Positions 63,267 through 64,000 of a DNA stretch of 64,000 nucleotides are shown piece after piece. The stretch's first letter is position 1, and each line of letters begins with the position of its first letter. The notes under the pieces are model-generated. The model worked only from the letters and a program-made list of their open reading frames with translations. It was not told the DNA's origin and ran no database searches. The translations under genes were made by a program, and so were the position numbers. The stretch spans positions 310,001-374,000 of the forward strand of contig CAXXKZ010000011.1 of the NCBI GenBank assembly GCA_963665545.2. The letters run 5' to 3'. The DNA is from G963665545 sp963665545. GTDB taxonomy: Bacteria; Pseudomonadota; Gammaproteobacteria; Xanthomonadales; SZUA-36.

Positions 63267-63563
63267 GTGCTTAAACTTCAAATAGCTGCACCCGCCAAAG
63301 CGGATATCACAGACTTATCCGACTACATTACGACAAACAGCTACGAAAAGTATGCTCTTGATTTTGGTAGTAAGCTGAATCAGGTACTTAATTTACTGTG
63401 CCACAACCCCAATGTGGGCGCAGCAAGGCCACGATCAGGGGAAGGCATCAGGCTGCATCCAATGGATAAGGTCAATATTATCTATCGTGTCAAAGGCGAC
63501 CAACTGCAAATATTAAGGGTTCACCATAGCGCCTTAGATAGCAATAAATTGAAAAACATCTAA
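63267..63563 (+). CDS. ParE/RelE-superfamily toxin
   Basis: The 98-residue protein has APAKADITDLSDYITTNSY, NPNVGAARPRSGEGIRLHP, KVNIIYRVKGDQLQILRVHH. These match the ParE branch (gyrase inhibitor) of the ParE/RelE superfamily. It starts with GTG at 63,267 and shares a transcript with the Phd-type antitoxin. The AT-rich codon use differs from the surrounding hydrolase genes. Confidence 0.88.
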   Translation: MLKLQIAAPAKADITDLSDYITTNSYEKYALDFGSKLNQVLNLLCHNPNVGAARPRSGEGIRLHPMDKVNIIYRVKGDQLQILRVHHSALDSNKLKNI

Positions 63564-63650
63564 GCAGCTCTTTATCACTTAATGGTTCTTCACCGCCCAA
63601 CTCTGTGCGCATATGGATATCCATTCGCAACAGGGTTTTATTTTCTGAGG

Positions 63651-64000
63651 GTGTTCAGAATTCTGTGTCAACGTAAATCCTGCTTACTCATAAAATCATA
63701 ATTCCAATGCATCATCAAGGCGGCCTTCAAAGAAGATCGCCAGTTGGGACAACGTGAGTGCCCAGTTCTGGATGGGCATGGTCCACTTTTTGCTGGCGTT
63801 CTGAATGCCCAGATAGAGCAGTTTCAGCAGGCTGTTCTCATTCGGGAAACCGCCCTTGGTTTTGGTCAGTTTGCGGAACTGGCGGTGCACGGCCTCAATC
63901 GAATTGGTGGTGTAAATTACCCGCCGGATTTCCTCGGGATACTTGAAGTACACCGACAAGTTTTCCCACTTGCTGCGCCAGGACTTTATCACAATCGGGT
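63651..64000 (-). mobile_element. IS256-type element, right-hand part outside window
   Basis: The end near 63,651-63,676 (GGGTGTTCAGAATTCTGTGT) has the form of an IS256-family terminus, directly outside the transposase gene. The other end lies beyond the window. Confidence 0.6.
63696..64000 (-). CDS. IS256-family transposase, N-terminal part outside window
   Basis: The visible 101 residues are the C-terminal end of a mutator/IS256 transposase: SWRSKWENLSVYFKYPEEIR, RVIYTTNSIEAVHRQFRKLT, LLKLLYLGIQNASKKWTMPI and FEGRLDDALEL. The catalytic Glu lies in NSIEAVHRQ. The frame continues past the window edge. IS256 transposases are about 400 residues. Confidence 0.92.
   Translation of the reverse strand, partial: PIVIKSWRSKWENLSVYFKYPEEIRRVIYTTNSIEAVHRQFRKLTKTKGGFPNENSLLKLLYLGIQNASKKWTMPIQNWALTLSQLAIFFEGRLDDALEL

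Noticed and set aside
21394..64000. Search for a second copy of the tRNA-Phe 3' end as attR
   Set aside because: No convincing repeat of the T-arm and acceptor sequence was found by eye within the window.
1..64000. CRISPR arrays
   Set aside because: No series of regularly spaced repeats was seen; the repeats present are isolated palindromes or short pairs.

Overview
The window looks like chromosomal DNA of a moderately GC-rich gammaproteobacterium. The evidence is the set of core genes with gammaproteobacterial neighbours: coaD next to a YfhL-type ferredoxin, rsmD opposite ftsY, mutY followed by yggX, an ole hydrocarbon cluster and a methionine-salvage mtnBDC block. The exact taxon cannot be fixed from this sequence; a marine or sediment lineage is only a guess based on the gene mix.

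Bases 1-21,400 are mostly core and metabolic genes. A partial phosphopantetheinyl transferase runs off the left edge. Next come oleABCD (head-to-head olefin synthesis), a quinone oxidoreductase, mtnB-mtnD-mtnC, kynureninase, a small kinase-like gene, a pair of amidohydrolases (the second broken), gamma-glutamyltransferase, ferredoxin, coaD, rsmD and an alpha/beta hydrolase. They are followed by a ybjQ/anti-sigma/sigma group in which the sigma gene has an in-frame stop, then ftsY, mutY, yggX and tRNA-Phe.

Bases 21,400-64,000 look like an accessory region that begins at the tRNA-Phe gene. Just after the tRNA lie an IS481-type element, an integrase remnant cut off after 53 codons, and a second IS481-type transposase that removed the front of a serine hydrolase gene. 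The rest is a long array of secreted or periplasmic hydrolases: five IroE-like esterases, two proline iminopeptidases, a prolyl oligopeptidase, a BAAT-type acyltransferase/thioesterase, a CocE/S15 hydrolase, M19 dipeptidases, three amidohydrolases, a GGT-like protein, serine hydrolases and an erythromycin-esterase-like protein. Two TonB-dependent receptors accompany them, with a GntR regulator beside one. The layout suggests uptake of a peptide- or ester-linked compound through the outer membrane followed by stepwise hydrolysis; that is inference.

Toxin-antitoxin or Fic-type genes (Fic, HipBA, an RHH-Doc pair, a Phd-ParE pair), REP-like palindromes and an IS256-type transposase at the right edge mark the region as mobile. 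At least nine genes are interrupted or truncated: a sigma factor, an amidohydrolase, an integrase, a serine hydrolase, a prolyl oligopeptidase, two TonB receptors, M19 dipeptidases and a comM remnant. Either this locus is decaying or some breaks are assembly errors; each break is located in the entries.
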